Shown here piece after piece: positions 26,991 through 36,739 of a stretch of 64,000 nt of DNA; positions within the stretch are counted from its first letter, which is position 1, and each line of letters begins with the position of its first letter. The notes under the pieces were generated by a model. That model was given only the letters and a program-made list of their open reading frames with translations. It searched no databases and was not told the origin of the DNA. The stretch is from positions 10,255 through 74,254 of the forward strand of contig CAYRHJ010000024.1 in NCBI GenBank assembly GCA_964424105.1, written 5' to 3'. The translations under genes and the position numbers were made by a program. Source of the stretch: CAYRHJ01 sp964424105 (lineage in GTDB: Bacteria; Planctomycetota; Phycisphaerae; UBA1845).

Positions 26991-29675
26991 GTGAAATATC
27001 AAAAAATAATGATGTGCGTGAACAAACATTTGAAAGGACTGATTCTTGCAACCCTAACACTTTTGGTCATGGATGGCCAAACAGCCGCAGGCGGCGGTTC
27101 TGACGTCGTTCATTGCGGGCATGGGGCCGGCGGTGCGGTTTACACAGATTTCGACCCGCATGGGGGTCAAGACCCTCGCCAATACGCGCCATCATTTCCA
27201 GTTGATTTTATTCACCTTAAATTGGATTTGGTTTTCGAGCAGTTGGAATCCAAGTCGTTTTCAGGCTCTGCGACCTATCGACTGCGGGCTGTTCGCGACG
27301 ATGTGCGTATGCTAACCCTCGACGCCGTCGATCTTTACATTGAAAGTGTGCGCGACGAATCCGGTGCCGATGTCAAATTCCGACATGACGCCGAAAAACT
27401 TTTCCTCACGTTTGATAGACCACTGCCAGCCGATTCCGACTCTGTCTTGGTCATTGAGTATCGCTGCGTGGATCCGATCGAGGGAATGTACTTCGCCGTT
27501 CCCGATGATGCCTACCGTGACCGTCCTTTCGTGATTCACACGCAGGGCGAAACGGAAACTTCCCGTTATTGGTTTCCTTGCCTCGACTACCCGGGCGATC
27601 GCCTCACGACCGAGGTGGTGGCAGCCGTGCCGCGGGATTTCTTCGCCTTGTCGAATGGCGAATTAATGGAAGTCACGCAAGACAACAAAAACCGTCGCGC
27701 GATCTATCATTGGAAACAGCAGATTCCGCAAGTCTTCTATCTGGTCACGCTGGTCATCGGTCAATTCGACGTGGTTTCTGACGATTGGCGCAATGTCCCG
27801 TTAACCTATTACGTTCCGCTGGGTCGGGCCGACGATGCCCGGCGCACCTATCGGCGAACGCCTGAAATGGTGGAATTCTTCTCCAAGATCACGGGCATTG
27901 ACTATCCCTACGAAAAGTATGCGCAGGTGAACGTTCCGCTGTTTCGATTCGGCGGCATGGAAAACACGACGGCGACGACCATGAACGACCGAATATTACT
28001 CGACGCACGAGCGGCCATCGATAACGACGAAGATGGCTTGATTTCGCACGAGCTGGCTCATCAATGGTATGGCGACCTGATCACCTGCCGATCCTGGCCT
28101 CACATATGGCTGAACGAGGGTTTTGCGACGTTTCTTTCGTCATTGTGGCGGGAGGAAGGGTTTGGGCGCGAAGATTACCTGTATGAATTCTGGCAACGGT
28201 TTCAGGGCGTGGCGAAAGTCGATCCAACGAACAAGCCGGGCGCCATCGTGCTGCACCGTTACTCCGATTCATTCGAGCCGTTTTTTCACAAGGGGGCGCT
28301 GGTCTATAACAAAGGCAGTTGCGTCCTGCACATGCTGCGTCATCAACTGGGTGACGATTCGTTTTTCAAAGCCGTTCAGGCCTATACGCGGCGTTTTCGC
28401 GAAACACTGGTCGAGACCGACGATTTGCGGCGCACATTCGAGGAAATCACCGGGCGAAATCTGGAACAGTTTTTCGATCAATGGACGAATCGACCCGGCG
28501 TGCCCCGGCTACAGGTGGACTATCGTTGGGACGCGGGGGAAAAACTGGTCGTCGTTGATATCGCGCAGACCCAGCCGATTCACGACGGTGTACCCGCCTT
28601 TCGGTTTCCCCTCGATTTATGTGTTCGTTCCGGCGGCGAGGAATATCGAACCACGGTTGACGTCTCGACACGACAGGAGCAATTCACGCGGCGATTCGAC
28701 GAGGCACCCGACCTATTCAGCGTGGACCCGTCGGCTGGCTTGCTCATGGAATTGAAAGTTACAAAGCCCCGGTCAATGTGGTTGACAGAGCTTAACGAGG
28801 GACCGACGACGATTTCAAGGATCGTCGCGGCTCGGCATCTATCGCGATGGGACCGACCGGAGGTGCTCGACGCGCTTGCGGACGTCGTTCGAGACGACAA
28901 ACTTCACTGGTCCGTGCCTAGTGAAGCCGCCTTGTCCTTGGGCACCTTACAATCGCGGTCGGCCATGCTTGCACTCATTCAGCTCTTGGAAGCCGGCATC
29001 GACGAGCATCGGACGAGACGGGCCGTCGTTGAAGCGCTGGGCCGATATGACGATCCCGCCGCGGCGAGCATGCTGTTGCCCGTGGCCCGCTCGGACGTGA
29101 GTTACAACGTGGAGGCGGCAGCTACACGTGCGTTGGGAAGGATGCACGCGAGCCGAGAGCGAGTGATTCCCCTTCTGGTTGAAAACACCGAAAAGGATTC
29201 GTACGAAGACAGAATACGCGTGGCCGCTATGGAAGCGCTGGCTGACTTGAATGCGGACGAAGGCGTAGCGCCGGCCAAGAAATTCGCGACCTACGGTTAT
29301 CACGAGCGCTTGCGAGCCGATGCGATCAGGGTGCTGGGGAAATTATCCCAAGCGCGGGAACGACGGGAGGGCATTCGTAGTTTTCTTCTGCCGTTCCTAA
29401 ACGATGTTCAACCGTGGTCACAAGAGGCTGCGTTCGATGCCCTGTCTGAGATTGGCGACGAGCGGTCGCGCGAGGCCATCGAAAACCGATTGGCGGGGGC
29501 GATGTCGATGCGTACCCGCCGGACGGCGGAGGCCGCATTGGCTCGTATGATGGAATCTGCACCGCCCGATTATGTGCGGTCTCTTCAACAGGAACTGGAG
29601 ATTCTTGGCCGTCAGATTCATCGGTTGGAAGAACAATTGGACCGTGTTGAACAACTCGTACCCTCCGGCGAATGA
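26991..29675 (+). CDS. Secreted M1-family zinc aminopeptidase with C-terminal HEAT repeats
   Basis: Gluzincin removing N-terminal residues. It has a signal peptide (LKGLILATLTLLVMDGQTAAG) and a Cys/Gly-rich pro-stretch. The M1 exopeptidase motif is FGGMENTTAT (about residue 320) and the zinc site HELAHQWYGDLITCRSWPHIWLNE is near residues 353-376, with H353, H357 and E376 as ligands. The final ~300 residues form HEAT-like helical repeats (EAALSLGTLQS, VEALGRYDDPAAASMLLPV, AATRALGRM, MEALADLNADE), often found fused to M1 peptidases in planctomycetes and acidobacteria. A short coiled coil ends the 894-aa protein. The start may be GTG 26991 or ATG 27009/27012. Confidence 0.93.
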   Translation: MKYQKIMMCVNKHLKGLILATLTLLVMDGQTAAGGGSDVVHCGHGAGGAVYTDFDPHGGQDPRQYAPSFPVDFIHLKLDLVFEQLESKSFSGSATYRLRAVRDDVRMLTLDAVDLYIESVRDESGADVKFRHDAEKLFLTFDRPLPADSDSVLVIEYRCVDPIEGMYFAVPDDAYRDRPFVIHTQGETETSRYWFPCLDYPGDRLTTEVVAAVPRDFFALSNGELMEVTQDNKNRRAIYHWKQQIPQVFYLVTLVIGQFDVVSDDWRNVPLTYYVPLGRADDARRTYRRTPEMVEFFSKITGIDYPYEKYAQVNVPLFRFGGMENTTATTMNDRILLDARAAIDNDEDGLISHELAHQWYGDLITCRSWPHIWLNEGFATFLSSLWREEGFGREDYLYEFWQRFQGVAKVDPTNKPGAIVLHRYSDSFEPFFHKGALVYNKGSCVLHMLRHQLGDDSFFKAVQAYTRRFRETLVETDDLRRTFEEITGRNLEQFFDQWTNRPGVPRLQVDYRWDAGEKLVVVDIAQTQPIHDGVPAFRFPLDLCVRSGGEEYRTTVDVSTRQEQFTRRFDEAPDLFSVDPSAGLLMELKVTKPRSMWLTELNEGPTTISRIVAARHLSRWDRPEVLDALADVVRDDKLHWSVPSEAALSLGTLQSRSAMLALIQLLEAGIDEHRTRRAVVEALGRYDDPAAASMLLPVARSDVSYNVEAAATRALGRMHASRERVIPLLVENTEKDSYEDRIRVAAMEALADLNADEGVAPAKKFATYGYHERLRADAIRVLGKLSQARERREGIRSFLLPFLNDVQPWSQEAAFDALSEIGDERSREAIENRLAGAMSMRTRRTAEAALARMMESAPPDYVRSLQQELEILGRQIHRLEEQLDRVEQLVPSGE

Positions 29676-30109
29676 ATCGAACACCTTGGCGACCGGGCCC
29701 AAGAATGGCCATGCGGGGCTTGTTCCCATCCAAGCCGCTAACGGGCAATCTGTTGGCCTTGGCGATTGGCCGGTGGCTTGATCGACAGGGTCTTTCAGTT
29801 CTCCCGAATTATCGAAAGCGGGGCGGCGCAGGCCGGAATCCAGAAAACGCTGCCTGGACTCCGGCGTTCGCCGGAGTGACGATCAGGACGATCCCGCTCG
29901 CGCTACCCTGGCGAAAAACGTAAAATTGAAAGACCCTGGGCGGATCGATTGCCGACTTTCATTCTGCACCCACGATTGGTATCATGCGGGTCGGCACGTG
30001 AGGCCTGAAGAGTGTTGAATCTTGGGTGGTCGAATTCGCAAGTTTAATGATCCAGTCACTTCCTGATTTCATGGGCCGCACCAACGCATCCTATTGAAGG
30101 GTCAGATGC
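29676..30109. other. 434-bp intergenic region with a family C palindrome
   Basis: No gene seen. A family C unit at 29854-29881 and a half-unit near 29830 are the only clear features; the rest should contain the promoter for the solute-binding protein gene. Confidence 0.6.
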
Positions 30110-31516
30110 ATGAATAGGTCTTCGAGGGCATGTTGGCGGGTCGTTTCAACCGGCGGTTGGATGTTGACGTGTCTGGCGGGTTGCTTGGAGGACCGGCCCG
30201 CCTCCGCGGTGTCAGAAAAAATGCCCGCCGAACAGTTCGTGATTCTGACCCCCACGAACGAGTCCATTCGCGACGCGTTCGGATTCGAGTTCTCGAGCTG
30301 GCATCGACAGAATTATGGTGTCGAGGTGGATGTTTCGTGGATTGTTCGCGGCACCCCTGAATGTGTCCAATACGTTGAGGATTTTTACACGCTGCCCAGC
30401 GAAGTCGCCCCGCGGACGGCGCCGGATGTTATTTTCGGCGGAAGCGTCGTGGACCATACCTTGTTGGCGGAGCGAGGCCGATCCATTCCCGTCGAGCTGG
30501 GAGACGTTATCGCTGACTTGCCCACCGAGGTGGCGGGTATTCCGACGCGAGACAAGCAGAATCGCTGGTTCGCGACGAGTCTTACCAGTTTCGGAATCCT
30601 GTTTAATCATCAAGCAGGTCAGGCCTACGGTTTGGAACCGCCCACTCGATGGTCGGATCTGGCGGATCCGCGATATTACAGTTGGATGGCGATTGCGGAC
30701 CCGCAGGTGAGCGGCAGCAATCGCTTCGGGATGATGCTTGTACTTCAGCAACACGGATGGTCCGAAGGCTGGGGAATTCTCATCCGTATCCTCGCTAACT
30801 CCCGAGCCGTGGTGGGCACCAGCTCCAGAGCGCTGGACCAGGTTCAGGATGGCGTTTCCTTGGCGGCCTTTGCGGCGGACGTGGACGGGATGAGCCGTGC
30901 CGAGCGGTTCGCGCCGTTGCTGTCCTACATTCAGCCGGAGGATGGCACGGCTGTCACTCCGGACGCGCTCAGCCTGCTTCACTGTTCCACCAACCGCAAG
31001 ATCGGTGAACGATTTCTTCGCTATTGCCTGAGCGACGCCGGGCAGGAGTTATGGTCCGTTCACCAGGATCGTCGAAGAATTTACCAGCCGACGCTTTACC
31101 ACTACCCCATCTCGCCCACGTTCTATGAAAAGCGTTGGGATGATTTGGCGCTCAAACGAAATCCGTTGACCGACGATTCCGGGCTACGAATCGACGCCGT
31201 CGAAAGCCACCGGCAGATGCGGGCCATCGCTCCACTGGTGACGGCCGCCTGCGGAGTCAACCATCTCGAATTACATCGCCTGTGGGGTAAGATCATCAAC
31301 GCCGGTATGCCCGCTGACGCCTTGGCTGCGCTGCTTGAGCCGCCCCTGAGCGAAGAACAGGCCTTTGCAATGGCAGACGAGTATCAGAAAGCGGAACCAG
31401 TGGCTGCGGCGGCCATTCTGCATCAATGGACCAGTCGATTTCAGGAACAGTACAAGCGCATTGGAGAGATGCTGGTTGATCTGACAGCAGCGCCGACCGG
31501 TCGACCTGCGCATTAG
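30110..31516 (+). CDS. Extracellular solute-binding lipoprotein (type 2 periplasmic binding fold)
   Basis: ABC-uptake-style binding protein. The N-terminus MNRSSRACWRVVSTGGWMLTCLAGC ends in a lipobox LAGC, so it should be a lipoprotein. The body has family features: VILTPTNESIRDAFGFEF, DVIFGGSVVDHTLL, FGILFNHQAGQAYGLEPPTRWSDLADPRYY and STNRKIGERFLRYCLSDAGQELW, as in Fe(III)- or phosphonate-type receptors. At 468 aa it is longer than the usual ~340. No permease or ATPase gene is beside it, so the substrate is unknown. Confidence 0.83.
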   Translation: MNRSSRACWRVVSTGGWMLTCLAGCLEDRPASAVSEKMPAEQFVILTPTNESIRDAFGFEFSSWHRQNYGVEVDVSWIVRGTPECVQYVEDFYTLPSEVAPRTAPDVIFGGSVVDHTLLAERGRSIPVELGDVIADLPTEVAGIPTRDKQNRWFATSLTSFGILFNHQAGQAYGLEPPTRWSDLADPRYYSWMAIADPQVSGSNRFGMMLVLQQHGWSEGWGILIRILANSRAVVGTSSRALDQVQDGVSLAAFAADVDGMSRAERFAPLLSYIQPEDGTAVTPDALSLLHCSTNRKIGERFLRYCLSDAGQELWSVHQDRRRIYQPTLYHYPISPTFYEKRWDDLALKRNPLTDDSGLRIDAVESHRQMRAIAPLVTAACGVNHLELHRLWGKIINAGMPADALAALLEPPLSEEQAFAMADEYQKAEPVAAAAILHQWTSRFQEQYKRIGEMLVDLTAAPTGRPAH

Positions 31517-31589
31517 GCAGCCGGTCGCACGATACGACTTGGGGCATGAGCCATTGAACATGCAGCAATGGGCTACGCCCGTTTACGAG

Positions 31590-31641
31590 CTGGATTCCGG
31601 CTTTCGCGGGAATGACGTATGCGGCTTTCGCCGAAATGACG
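31590..31641. repeat. Two family C palindromes between solute-binding and DUF1801 genes
   Basis: A complete unit (31590-31617, with CGGG in one arm) and a partial one (31622-31641) lie side by side. Confidence 0.7.
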
Positions 31642-31699
31642 GAATGGGTTCGAATGACGATGAGTGGACCGCGACTAATCAGGGGAGCATTGAAATCCT

Positions 31700-32269
31700 A
31701 TGCAAAGCAGCGCGACAACCGTGGAGCAATACTTGGCTTCACTTCCCGAAGATCGTCAGAAAGCCTTGCTGGCTGTCCGCGAGGTTATTTTGAAGAACCT
31801 GCCGGCGGGATACGAGGAGGGCATGCAATACGGGATGATCGGATACTTCGTCCCGCACAGCGTTTACCCTGCCGGCTATCACTGCGATCCGACTCAGCCG
31901 CTGCCGTACGCCGCATTGGCCTCTCAAAAGAACTACATGTCGGTCTATCTGAATTGCATGTACGCGAACACACCTCAGGAAGTCTGGTTTCGCGAAGCTT
32001 GGGCGAAGACCGGCAAGAAACTGGACATGGGCAAGTGTTGCGTTCGATTCAAGAAAATCGACGACCTTCCGCTGAACGTCATTGGTCAAGCCATCAAGCG
32101 CGTTCCTGCGAAGCAATACATTGCGCTTTACGAAGCGGCTAGGAGCAGTTCCCAATCGCGAGGGCAAAGCGCCCCCAAACCCAAGACCACGATCAAGAAG
32201 ACCGCGAAGTCGACCGCGAAGAGTCGCGCGAAAACGCCCAGTCGGGCTGATCGCAAGTCAAGCGTGTAG
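31700..32269 (+). CDS. DUF1801-family protein with H1-like basic tail
   Basis: Residues 1-150 match DUF1801 (YdhG-like) proteins: TVEQYLASLPEDRQKALLAVREVILKNLP, GYEEGMQYGMIGYFVPHSVYPAGYHCDPTQPLPYAALASQKNYMSVYL and GKCCVRFKKIDDLPLNVIGQAI. The last ~40 residues are Lys, Thr, Ser and Arg-rich (KPKTTIKKTAKSTAKSRAKT), as in histone H1-like bacterial tails, suggesting nucleic acid binding. The function of the family is unknown. Confidence 0.78.
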   Translation: MQSSATTVEQYLASLPEDRQKALLAVREVILKNLPAGYEEGMQYGMIGYFVPHSVYPAGYHCDPTQPLPYAALASQKNYMSVYLNCMYANTPQEVWFREAWAKTGKKLDMGKCCVRFKKIDDLPLNVIGQAIKRVPAKQYIALYEAARSSSQSRGQSAPKPKTTIKKTAKSTAKSRAKTPSRADRKSSV

Positions 32270-32376
32270 ACACTTGGGGCCTGGCGCCCCTGGTTTAATG
32301 AACCAGCGCTCCGCCGATTCATGGACCGCCTGCCTGCGCGTATTCGTGCGGAGAATGGCGAGTGAGCAAGCGGGAA

Positions 32377-33105
32377 TCAGCCGCCAACGCCAGCCAGGCG
32401 GCGGGCGTGCTCGCGTTGAACGGATAGACTCAATTTCAGCGTGCCGGCAAGAAGGTTGTTGCCGCCGGGCGTCTTGTCGACGCAACTCACGCCGTAGCGG
32501 ATGCGCCCATTTCCTAGCTCACGAACACTTTGCACGCATACTTGCCCTGCATACTCGGCGCCTTCGTGAAAAAGCTTAGCGGAGACAATGTTGGCCACGA
32601 CATACTTCAAACTCGATGATAGTGCGAAGCCCGTGACACTTACATCCAATAGTGGACAGTTCGTCTCCCTCCCAAATTCAACGGTCAGTCCCGCGATCAC
32701 AGTGGAGACGCGATAGCATTCGCGGGTATCCGCCGAGACCGGCTGGCCAACCGTTTCAAAGGTGATGACGTAATTGGGTTCCGTTTCGACGTCGCCGATG
32801 ACGCGTGCGGCCTGCTTGACGAAGTCTTTCCCACTGTGAAAAAAGGCCATAATTTCTTGATCGGAAATGACTTGGGTTTCGCGCTTCTCCATTTCCACGT
32901 GGTATTGGCCGTCCACAGCTCCGACGACCTTGGCTGGGTGCAGGAAACGCCGGCGCATTTCATTGGGGAGTTGCAGGAATACGTCTTGACCTAAGCCCAA
33001 CATTTCGATTGCTCCGCCACCCACGATGGCAGTGTCCGATTCACGTGCCCAATACAGTGATCGACCATCGAACTGGGCGGCAACAATCTGAAAGTTGCGC
33101 CGCAC
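32377..33105 (-). CDS. PilZ-domain c-di-GMP receptor
   Basis: The C-terminal half is a PilZ domain with RxxxR as R128-R132 (DTRECYRVST) and the DxSxxG motif at D154-G159 (LLDVSVTGF), then ELGNGRIRYGVSCVD. The N-terminal ~115 residues look like the YcgR-N/FlgZ-type domain (LGLGQDVFLQLP, HPAKVVGAVDGQYHVEME). At 242 aa the layout is that of a YcgR-like effector. It is divergently arranged with an HDOD gene and may act with it in signalling. Confidence 0.82.
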   Translation of the reverse strand: MRRNFQIVAAQFDGRSLYWARESDTAIVGGGAIEMLGLGQDVFLQLPNEMRRRFLHPAKVVGAVDGQYHVEMEKRETQVISDQEIMAFFHSGKDFVKQAARVIGDVETEPNYVITFETVGQPVSADTRECYRVSTVIAGLTVEFGRETNCPLLDVSVTGFALSSSLKYVVANIVSAKLFHEGAEYAGQVCVQSVRELGNGRIRYGVSCVDKTPGGNNLLAGTLKLSLSVQREHARRLAGVGG

Positions 33106-33269
33106 ATCAAGTCGAATTATCGGACACCGTCATGCGATAAAGGTTCACCAAGAATCGATGCACTGAAAGCGCCGATGAAAAGTGGGCAGTGAACAGTAGA
33201 AGCTGGTTGGGGGTCGCACCGTCGACCATGGCGCTATGTCCCATTGACCAACATTTTGGTGATGACGAA

Positions 33270-34244
33270 ATGAATGACGATCGCACGCCAACGATAGTGC
33301 CTGAAGTGGTGGACCGCATCCTGGACAGGGCCGAACTGCCGTCGCTGCCCGAAGCCGCTCTCCGACTTCTCGAATTGTGTCGCGACGAACGCGTTGGTAC
33401 GCAGGAGATCGTCAAGGTACTGGAGCTGGATGCGGCGCTGAGCGCCCGATTGCTGAGGGTAGCCAACAGCAGCTACTTCGGCCAACAGTACCTGGTCAGC
33501 ACCTTGACGCGAGCCGCGGTCGTACTGGGAAATGAACACCTGCGGGCCGCGGCACTGGGATTCCTGCTGACTCGCGGCTGGAACCGATTGGGCCACGACG
33601 ATTTCGATATACGCGAGTATTGGCGCGACAACATCATCCGCGCCTGTTTGGGGCGTGAATTGGCGACGGTGATGAAATTGCACCCGGCGGAACAGGCCTT
33701 CCTGGTCAATCTGCTGAGCGATCTCGGGACGATCGTCATGGTCACCTACTATGGCAGTGAATACATCGATATTTATCGGCAGTATCGGTTCGATTCCACG
33801 GCTCGATGCCAAGTGGAGCGCGACGAGTTTCAGACGGACCATGCGACGGTGGGCAGGACGCTGGCACTGCGTTGGAAGCTCCCCGAATCGTTGGTCACCG
33901 GAATCGGACGACGTTGTGCTGAGCCCCCCTACATGCAAACGCGAGACCCTTCGTTGATTATGTGGCAACTGTCGTACTTCTGTGCCCAAGTTCCATTCGC
34001 CGCTGACAAGCAAACGGCCCAAATCAAATCCGCGCTGCGACATTTGGCCATCTGTTCCTTTGGTTTGTCTTTTGAGGCACTGAGCGCCGCATTCCTAGCC
34101 GCCATCGACCAATTCAATTTTCTGCGCGATGTGTTTTCCGACCTTTCACCCGCCGATTGCGATGCTACCACGTTGATGGCCGAGGCCTCGACGCTCTTCG
34201 ATTCGATCGACCGAGAGGTGGCGGAGCGCGTTTCCATTTCGTAA
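33270..34244 (+). CDS. HDOD-domain signalling protein
   Basis: HDOD domains are HD-related, catalytically inactive modules in motility and two-component regulation. Conserved segments: ELPSLPEAALRLLELCRDERVGTQEIVKVLELDAALSARLLRVANSSYFG, VSTLTRAAVVLGNEHLRAAALGFLL and HPAEQAFLVNLLSDLGTIVM. I chose ATG 33270 (MNDDRTP); GTG 33189 or ATG 33228 would add up to 27 weak residues, and no strong Shine-Dalgarno decides it. It is divergent from the PilZ gene, with 83 bp between the longer forms. Confidence 0.84.
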   Translation: MNDDRTPTIVPEVVDRILDRAELPSLPEAALRLLELCRDERVGTQEIVKVLELDAALSARLLRVANSSYFGQQYLVSTLTRAAVVLGNEHLRAAALGFLLTRGWNRLGHDDFDIREYWRDNIIRACLGRELATVMKLHPAEQAFLVNLLSDLGTIVMVTYYGSEYIDIYRQYRFDSTARCQVERDEFQTDHATVGRTLALRWKLPESLVTGIGRRCAEPPYMQTRDPSLIMWQLSYFCAQVPFAADKQTAQIKSALRHLAICSFGLSFEALSAAFLAAIDQFNFLRDVFSDLSPADCDATTLMAEASTLFDSIDREVAERVSIS

Positions 34245-34461
34245 GATCGGTCTGCGCGACAATCATGCCATGCGGCACCTGACCCGCCACAAACTCGCCG
34301 ACGAACGACGCCTAAACTGTTTTGAGAGATAATCATAGCCCGCCCAGCCCGCGTCTGGGTTAATTGGTGATGGTCGATGCGATCATCAACGAATACGGAT
34401 TTGACGCCGGCGCGACCGCGGCGCATAAATCGATCTCCTACGGAATGGGTTGAAAGGCGTT

Positions 34462-35715
34462 ATGGGGCTGGTGGTTCAAAAATTCGGCGGGACCAGCGTG
34501 GCCGATGCGGGCAAGATCCATCGTGCCGCGCGGCGAGCGATACGGGCCCGCATGAGCGGGCAACGCGTCGTCATGGTTGTGTCGGCGATGGGGCGGACCA
34601 CGGACAAGCTGTTGGCGCTAGCCGGGGAGGTATCCGCTAGTCCCTCGAAACGCGAGCTGGATATGCTGCTCACCACGGGCGAACAGGTCAGCATCGCGCT
34701 GTGTGCCATGGCCATTCACGACGCGGGTCACGAAGCCATCAGCCTGACCGGCGGTCAACTGGGGCTGGTCACCGACAGCGTGCATACCAAGGCTCGCATT
34801 CGCAAGATCGAGCGCCAACGGATGGAACGTGAGCTGGACGCGGGTAAAATCGTCATCGTCGCCGGTTTCCAGGGCATCGACGATGCAGGGGAAATCACTA
34901 CGCTGGGCCGAGGCGCTTCGGACACGACCGCAGCCGCGTTGGCGGCGGTGCTGGGCGCGGAACTGTGCGAAATCTATACGGACGTGGATGGCGTCTACAC
35001 GGCTGATCCCCGACTCGTCCCCGGCGCTCGCAAAATCGACCGTATCAGTTACGATGAAATGCTGGAAATGGCGTCGGCGGGCGCGGGAGTCATGCACGGC
35101 CGCGCTATTGAGTTTGCCATGCGATTCGATGTGCCGATTCACGTTCGCAGTTCGTTAACCGATGCGCCGGGAACGATGATAGTGAAAGAAACCGAGGGGA
35201 TGGAGGCGGTGGCCGTCCGGGGCGCGACGCTTCGCGAAGGGCTGTCCACGGTGGCATTGATCGGGGTTCCCAACACGCCCGGTTTGGCCGCGGCGGTCTT
35301 CGGCGCCCTGTCGGCCAAGAACATCATCATCGACGACATCATTCAGAACGTTTACGCCCACGAAGAGTTGGCCAACATCGGTTTCCTTGTCGATGGATCG
35401 GATGCGCCGATGGCCCGGGAGATTGCCGAGCGCCTGGCCCGTGAACATCAGTTTCAGGGCATCGAGTTTCACGACAGCGTGTCCAAGGTCAGCGTCATCG
35501 GCGTGGGCATGCGCTCGCACTTCGGCGTCGCAGCCACGATGTTCGGCGCGCTCGCCGCAGCGAACGTCAACATTCATAATATTTCCACCAGCGAGATCGT
35601 TATCAGTTGCATCGTGGATCATGCGGATGGACCCAAGGCGCTGGCCGCGGTGCATGACGCATTTGATCTGTCGTCATTGAACGGCGACGCGATCAACAAT
35701 GGCGGGCCGGCCTGA
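34462..35715 (+). CDS. lysC: Aspartate kinase (lysC/thrA type)
   Basis: First step of the aspartate pathway to Lys, Thr and Met. The kinase core carries VQKFGGTSVADAGKI, VSAMGRTTDKLL, LTTGEQVSIALCAMAI, GFQGIDDAGEITTLGRGASDTTAAAL and EIYTDVDGVYTADPRLVPGARKI. The C-terminal ~130 residues contain paired ACT domains (STVALIGVPNTPGLAAAVFGAL; VIGVGMRSHFGVAATMFGALAAANVNIHNISTSEI), which mediate Lys/Thr feedback. At 417 aa from ATG 34462 it is the standard size; AAAGG precedes this ATG. Confidence 0.95.
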   Translation: MGLVVQKFGGTSVADAGKIHRAARRAIRARMSGQRVVMVVSAMGRTTDKLLALAGEVSASPSKRELDMLLTTGEQVSIALCAMAIHDAGHEAISLTGGQLGLVTDSVHTKARIRKIERQRMERELDAGKIVIVAGFQGIDDAGEITTLGRGASDTTAAALAAVLGAELCEIYTDVDGVYTADPRLVPGARKIDRISYDEMLEMASAGAGVMHGRAIEFAMRFDVPIHVRSSLTDAPGTMIVKETEGMEAVAVRGATLREGLSTVALIGVPNTPGLAAAVFGALSAKNIIIDDIIQNVYAHEELANIGFLVDGSDAPMAREIAERLAREHQFQGIEFHDSVSKVSVIGVGMRSHFGVAATMFGALAAANVNIHNISTSEIVISCIVDHADGPKALAAVHDAFDLSSLNGDAINNGGPA

Positions 35716-35827
35716 TTCACTGCGCATCGTCCCGGCGAAATCGTTTGGCGGCGGGATTGTCCCTCAGAATCCGCAATCATCGAAACGCAAGCGTCAACCC
35801 GGCTAAAACCGACTTGAAAGTCGAGTC

Positions 35828-36469
35828 ATGAACATCCGTCGAAAACGCCGCCGCGTTCCCCCGACCATTCAGTTGCCGGCCTATCATCGCCGTCACCCTG
35901 GTACGATTTGGTTGGCGCTCATCATCGTCGCCCTCGTATTGCTGCGACAAGTTGAACCGAGTCAACCTGTTCGGCCAAACGCCGATGACGACATGCAACG
36001 ATTGCATCAAGGCGTCTTCGACGTTACCCGCGTGGTGGACGGCGACACGATCAACATTGACGTGCCCGACGGCAAATTCGATACGACGCGGATTCGCCTA
36101 TGGGGCGTAGATACGCCGGAGGTGGCTGGCTCGCCGACGGGTGATATGTTCTGGGGCGAGCAGGCATCGCGGTTCGCCAAATCAACGCTGGAAGGGCGGC
36201 AGGTCAGATTGGAGTTGATCGCCGGCGCGACGCGCGACAAATATCGCCGATTACTGGCCTACGTATTTGTCGAACCGTCGGGCCAACTGTTTAACGAGAT
36301 GTTGATTCGCCAGGGTCATGGCTACGCGGACACGAGATTTCAACATCCCATGAAAGCGCGATTTCGTGAATTGGAAGACGCTGCGCGGGCCGGGCGGGTC
36401 GGGCTTTGGCGAGAGGTCACCGTTCGCGACATGCCCGGCTGGCGACAAAAGTTGGAAAAACCACGATGA
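35828..36469 (+). CDS. Membrane-anchored SNase (thermonuclease) family nuclease
   Basis: Staphylococcal-nuclease fold: FDVTRVVDGDTINIDV, RIRLWGVDTPEVAGSP (Arg and the catalytic Glu of DTPE) and RDKYRRLLAYVFVEPSGQLFNEMLIRQGHGYA. A single hydrophobic segment near residues 28-42 (IWLALIIVALVLLRQ) should anchor it, with the nuclease outside the cytoplasm. It has 213 aa. It may degrade extracellular nucleic acid, but this is inferred from the family. Confidence 0.9.
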   Translation: MNIRRKRRRVPPTIQLPAYHRRHPGTIWLALIIVALVLLRQVEPSQPVRPNADDDMQRLHQGVFDVTRVVDGDTINIDVPDGKFDTTRIRLWGVDTPEVAGSPTGDMFWGEQASRFAKSTLEGRQVRLELIAGATRDKYRRLLAYVFVEPSGQLFNEMLIRQGHGYADTRFQHPMKARFRELEDAARAGRVGLWREVTVRDMPGWRQKLEKPR

Positions 36470-36739
36470 CAACAGCCTCAAGAACTGCGTCCGTTTTGAC
36501 GCGTAGCGGATATTGGGTTCGATAATGGCCTCGATGCGAGGGCGACCCTATGGAAGGCTTCGACCACGCAAGCCAACAAGCTTGCAAGCCGCTGCCCACG
36601 TTCGCTAGAATCAATTCTTGCGGGCATCGTGCACTCTGCAAAGCGATTGTCAGAAAAGCTGTTCAGCCGATGCACCCGTGCATGTCCCCCTGTGGACTCG
36701 CCGATTCAGTTTGGCCATCGTGGAATTGGACGGACCGTC

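Noticed and set aside
30110..31516. Full ABC importer operon
   Set aside because: No permease or ATPase is next to the binding protein, and its neighbours are unrelated.
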